Positions 6,324 to 8,625 of a stretch of DNA of 8,625 bases are shown in pieces. A program made the position numbers and the translations under genes. The first letter of the stretch is position 1, and each line of letters starts with the position of its first letter. The stretch comes from an uncultured Neomegalonema sp. Its GTDB lineage: Bacteria > Pseudomonadota > Alphaproteobacteria > Rhodobacterales > Rhodobacteraceae. Below the pieces are notes generated by a model that saw only the letters and a list, made by a program, of their open reading frames with translations, did not search any database and had not been told where the DNA came from. The DNA is taken from NCBI GenBank assembly GCA_937958345.1, contig CALGNW010000228.1, positions 1-8,625 of the forward strand, written 5' to 3'.

Positions 6324-6635
6324 TCAGAGAAAGTCCTCCCTGCGAGGCGTAAAGCAATCAATGAGGGTCCCCGGCTCGATACAGACACATCCGTGCGGAA
6401 TGTTTGTCGGAATGACAAAGCTGTCATTCGGCCCGACCTCGCGCACGTCGTCGCCGACGGTAAAACGGAAGCGGCCGCTTTTGACGAATGTTGACTGGAT
6501 ATGAGGGTGGTGGTGCAGCGCGCCGACCGCACCCTCTTTATCAAAACGGAAGGCGACAACCATGAGGTCCGGGTGATCGGCAAGCACCTGCCGCGACACG
6601 TTCTCACCGGTAGAGACGACAGGAAAATCACTCAC
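6324..6635 (-). CDS. kdgF: KdgF-like cupin (unsaturated uronate linearisation family)
   Basis: A 103-residue single-domain cupin, the usual small size of KdgF. KdgF converts 4,5-unsaturated monouronates released from pectin or alginate into their linear keto forms. The metal-site motif GALHHHPHIQ gives His41, His43 and Gln47 (Gln in place of the usual Glu, as in KdgF), and IPHG gives His81. The C-terminal LIDCFTPRREDFL (91-103) is nearly the signature ending of this family. Translation starts at GTG (6633-6635), preceded by AGGA at seven bases; no in-frame ATG gives the conserved N-terminus. No signal peptide, so cytoplasmic. It is the first gene of the TRAP/dehydrogenase operon and divergent from the GntR regulator. 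Family membership is good; whether the substrate is an unsaturated uronate or a similar sugar acid is inferred, since no lyase gene is in the window. Confidence 0.82.
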   Translation of the reverse strand: MSDFPVVSTGENVSRQVLADHPDLMVVAFRFDKEGAVGALHHHPHIQSTFVKSGRFRFTVGDDVREVGPNDSFVIPTNIPHGCVCIEPGTLIDCFTPRREDFL

Positions 6636-6862
6636 GTTTAATTCCTAATTTTTGCATCAGATAAGCGCCGGGGCGCCTTCGTGAAGGTGACGGTGACGGA
6701 CGCGCTCTATCGGGGTTGTCACATCAACGACCTTGAAAGAAGACTAGTATGTTAGTATTGTCAACCGGAGATCGACGCAAAAATTTCAAGAGCGCAACAG
6801 CCCCGGCTTTGATAGGAAAAGCCGTGAGATTGCCGGAATGACCGAACCGAAAAAGGCGCGAG
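6636..6862. promoter_or_regulatory. Divergent control region between kdgF-TRAP operon and gntR regulator
   Basis: A 227-base non-coding stretch that must contain both promoters. On the minus strand a consensus -35 TTGACA lies at 6759-6764, about 124 bases from the kdgF start; no good -10 follows at 17 bases. Overlapping it is a direct repeat TAGTAT-GT-TAGTAT (6745-6758). Flanking these are CTTGAAA (6732-6738) and its exact inverse TTTCAAG (6784-6790), centred 52 bases apart. These are candidate operators for the adjacent GntR protein; none is proven. A GCGCC-GG-GGCGC palindrome near 6664-6675 is too tight to fold well. Confidence 0.45.
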
Positions 6863-7543
6863 ATGCTAGAGGCCGTTGAAAAACTGGAACGCAGAACCAC
6901 GACGGATGTGGTGTTCGAAACGCTGCACGACGAAATCGTTTCGCTGAAACTGCTGCCGGGTTCAAAACTTTCAGAGGCCGATGTTTCCCGCCGCTTCGGC
7001 GTATCGCGCCAGCCGGTTCGCGACGCATTTAACCGCCTTGCGAATATGGACCTGATGCTGATTCGCCCGCAGAAGGCATCGGAAGTACGCGGGTTTTCTA
7101 TGGAGCGGATCGCCCATGCGCGCTTCGTTCGTCTGGCGGTCGAGCTGGAGGTTATCTGGCACGCCTGCGCCGTTTGGGACGATGACCGGGCCGGGGCGCT
7201 TGCGCGCAACCTCGATCAGCAACAACTGGCTATCGAGACGGACCAGCTCGATAGTTTCCACGGACTCGATCAGGCGTTTCACCAAATGATCTGTGAACTG
7301 GGCGGCTGTCCGATGGCGGTGAAGACCATTGATGAATGCAAGCAGAAGGTGGACCGCCTGTGCATGCTGAGTCTTGGCCGCAGCCGCGAAGCCGCGACGC
7401 TGCTGAAAGATCACCGCAAGCTGGCACGCGCCCTGAAAGAGGGCTCGGTCGAAAAAAGCGCCGCCATCGTAAGACAGCATATGAGTCGTCTGGACAGCAC
7501 CCTTGTCGAGATACAGCGCGAGCACTCGGAATATTTTGAATGA
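6863..7543 (+). CDS. GntR family transcriptional regulator, FadR/FCD subfamily
   Basis: A 226-residue DNA-binding regulator, normal for the FCD group. The N-terminal winged helix-turn-helix spans about residues 14-75, with the family signature PGSKLSEADVSRRFGVSRQP (32-51) followed by VRDAFNRLA. The C-terminal FCD domain (about 84-215) shows the acidic/His metal-site pattern typical of the subfamily: Asp136 and His140 in LDQAFH, His184 in KDHRKL, and His206 in RQHMSRL. The domain usually binds a carboxylic or sugar-acid effector. The ATG at 6863 follows an AAAAGG site. The gene is divergent from the kdgF-TRAP-dehydrogenase operon and convergent with the lactonase gene. It is therefore the likely local repressor, responding to a sugar-acid intermediate (inference). 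Confidence 0.94.
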   Translation: MLEAVEKLERRTTTDVVFETLHDEIVSLKLLPGSKLSEADVSRRFGVSRQPVRDAFNRLANMDLMLIRPQKASEVRGFSMERIAHARFVRLAVELEVIWHACAVWDDDRAGALARNLDQQQLAIETDQLDSFHGLDQAFHQMICELGGCPMAVKTIDECKQKVDRLCMLSLGRSREAATLLKDHRKLARALKEGSVEKSAAIVRQHMSRLDSTLVEIQREHSEYFE

Positions 7544-7555
7544 GCATTGCCGCCG

Positions 7556-7573
7556 GGGCGGTCTTACCCGCCC
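7556..7573. terminator. Weak hairpin between convergent gntR and lactonase genes
   Basis: GGGCGG (7556-7561) pairs with CCGCCC (7568-7573) over a six-base loop that contains the stop codon of the lactonase gene. The convergent genes end 20 bases apart, so a shared terminator is expected here. There is no strong T-run on either strand, so the call is weak. Confidence 0.25.
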
Positions 7574-8532
7574 GCGACACCGGCAACATTCACATATAGC
7601 GCATAGATTGACTGGCTCGCCGCCATAAAGAGGCGGCTGTTTTCACGCCCGCCAAAGCACAGATTGGCACAGCGTTCAGGCAAAGCGATGCGACCGATTG
7701 CGACGCCGTCCGGCGCGAAAATCATCACGCCGTCCAAGTCGTCTGACCCCATACCCCAACCGCACCAGAGGTTGCCGTCGACGTCCACCCGAAATCCGTC
7801 GGGCGTTCCGGCACCCGCATCAATCAGAATCCGCTTGTTCCGGATTACCGCGCCGTCCTCCGCGACGTCGTATGCCAATATCTTGCGTGTCGGCTCGCCG
7901 CGCGATTCAACGATGTAGAGCTTTTGCTCGTCCGGCGAGAACGCCAGCCCGTTCGGTCCCAGAACGTCGTCGGCAACAACCGTCATGGATCCGGTTTCGG
8001 GGTCAAAACGATAGACGTTCTGGCCGAGTTCAGGGTCCGCCCGATAGCCCTCGTAATTACCGGAAATGCCGAAAGGGGGGTCGGTGAACCAGATCGTGCC
8101 ATCGGATTTAACGACAACATCATTCGGAGACGACAGCCGCTTACCCTCGAAACGATCGACCAGAACCGAGATCGAGCCGTTATATTCCGTTCTGGTGACA
8201 CGCCGCCCGCCGTGTTCACAGGTGATCAGCCGCCCCGCTCTGTCCCGCGTTTGGCCGTTTGCGAAATTAGAGGGTTCGCGGTGCGCCGAAACCTGACCCG
8301 TCACCTCATCCCAGCGCATGATGCGGTTGTTGGGGATATCGCTCCACAATAAACAGCGGGCATCCCCGATCCAGACCGGCCCCTCGGACCACCGGCACCC
8401 CGTCGCCAGACGTTCGACCGCCGCCAAAGGCAGCCGGTATTTGTCGAACCTCGGATCCAGAGAGATGACCGAAGGATCAGGATAACGCGATGCGGGTCGC
8501 CATTCGGTTCGGGTCGTATCAGCATTGGACAT
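7564..8532 (-). CDS. SMP-30/gluconolactonase/LRE family lactonase
   Basis: A 322-residue six-bladed beta-propeller hydrolase that opens sugar-acid lactones. The divalent-metal ligands of the family are all in place: Glu50 in CRWSEGPVW, Asn194 in LGPNGLAFSPDE and Asp245 in GTPDGFRVDVDGNLW. The substrate-pocket Asn137 in SSPNDVVV is also present, and WFTDPPFGI (148-156) is typical of bacterial gluconolactonases. No signal peptide, so it acts in the cytoplasm. The ATG (8530-8532) has a modest AGAGAT site upstream. It converges on the GntR gene and so is probably transcribed separately from the TRAP operon, yet it belongs to the same sugar-acid theme. A matching sugar or uronate dehydrogenase producing the lactone is not in the window and may lie just beyond base 8625. 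The exact lactone is unknown. Confidence 0.92.
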   Translation of the reverse strand: MSNADTTRTEWRPASRYPDPSVISLDPRFDKYRLPLAAVERLATGCRWSEGPVWIGDARCLLWSDIPNNRIMRWDEVTGQVSAHREPSNFANGQTRDRAGRLITCEHGGRRVTRTEYNGSISVLVDRFEGKRLSSPNDVVVKSDGTIWFTDPPFGISGNYEGYRADPELGQNVYRFDPETGSMTVVADDVLGPNGLAFSPDEQKLYIVESRGEPTRKILAYDVAEDGAVIRNKRILIDAGAGTPDGFRVDVDGNLWCGWGMGSDDLDGVMIFAPDGVAIGRIALPERCANLCFGGRENSRLFMAASQSIYALYVNVAGVAGG

Positions 8533-8625
8533 CGTGTATCTCTATTCCCAAAAGGATTTACAGCCTTGAAAGTAAACGGCACGGCCTGAACGAACCGAAG
8601 CGGACGCCCAACCTTTGCAATCAAC
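8533..8625 (-). promoter_or_regulatory. Upstream region of lactonase gene
   Basis: Ninety-three bases with no supportable gene. It carries CCTTGAAAG at 8564-8572, an exact nine-base copy of a site at 6731-6739 in the gntR/kdgF control region. This makes it a possible shared operator. No convincing -35/-10 pair was recognised, and the window ends before a possible upstream gene can be seen. Confidence 0.3.

Larger units (their letters stand above)
2208..8625. mobile_element. Candidate tRNA-Arg-associated metabolic islet (right boundary outside window)
   Basis: Everything to the right of the tRNA is a self-contained sugar-acid uptake and catabolism cluster of lower GC than the left side. Sampled 60-base rows at 2581, 3601, 4021, 4801, 5461, 5881, 6481 and 8041 give 50-63% GC. 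Rows at 421, 841, 1261, 1381, 1681 and 1861 give 60-73%. The cluster stands where sdhA would be expected. No integrase, transposase or repeat of the tRNA 3' end was found in the window, so mobility is inferred from composition and context only. Confidence 0.35.

Noticed and set aside
6838..6879. Thirteen-codon upstream open frame overlapping the gntR start
   Set aside because: No good ribosome site and no distinguishing feature; such short frames arise easily by chance.
2208..8625. Repeat of the tRNA-Arg 3' end as an att site
   Set aside because: No second copy of the T-arm/acceptor sequence was seen by eye inside the window; it may lie beyond the edge.
1..8625. CRISPR array, transposase, toxin-antitoxin or phage genes
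   Set aside because: No regularly spaced repeats and no open frame with the relevant motifs; all supportable genes are metabolic, transport or regulatory.

Overview
The window looks like a chromosomal segment from an alphaproteobacterium, most likely Rhodobacterales/Roseobacter-like. This is inferred from the style of the SdhC and SdhD proteins, the GC-rich coding bias and the TRAP-type uptake genes; no 16S or other taxonomic marker is present.

Left part (1-2207) is high-GC and housekeeping. It holds the start of a polar amino-acid ABC permease (minus strand, cut by the window edge) and its periplasmic binding protein of the HisJ/ArgT type (minus). Divergent from these is sdhC-sdhD (plus), the membrane-anchor subunits of succinate dehydrogenase, followed by a complete tRNA-Arg (anticodon CCG, with encoded CCA). 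The sdhA and sdhB genes that usually follow sdhCD in this group are not here.

Right part (2208-8625) is visibly lower in GC. Hand counts of sampled 60-base rows average about 67% on the left and about 57% on the right. It is a sugar-acid catabolic cluster. A minus-strand operon runs kdgF-like cupin, TRAP binding protein, small TRAP permease, large TRAP permease, then a beta-hydroxyacid dehydrogenase (3-hydroxyisobutyrate dehydrogenase superfamily). A divergent plus-strand FadR/FCD-type GntR regulator faces it across a 227-base control region. Convergent to the regulator is an SMP-30/gluconolactonase-type lactonase (minus).

Proposed working model (inference): the TRAP system imports a (possibly unsaturated) hexuronate or related acidic sugar, and the KdgF-like cupin linearises it. 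The dehydrogenase reduces the resulting aldehyde (or a sulfonated or carboxylated C3 semialdehyde), the lactonase opens a sugar-acid lactone, and the GntR protein senses an intermediate. The abrupt composition change exactly at the tRNA, together with the missing sdhAB, suggests this cluster is an islet inserted at the tRNA-Arg locus. No integrase or repeated att site is visible in the window. No CRISPR, insertion sequence, rRNA or wholly new system was found.
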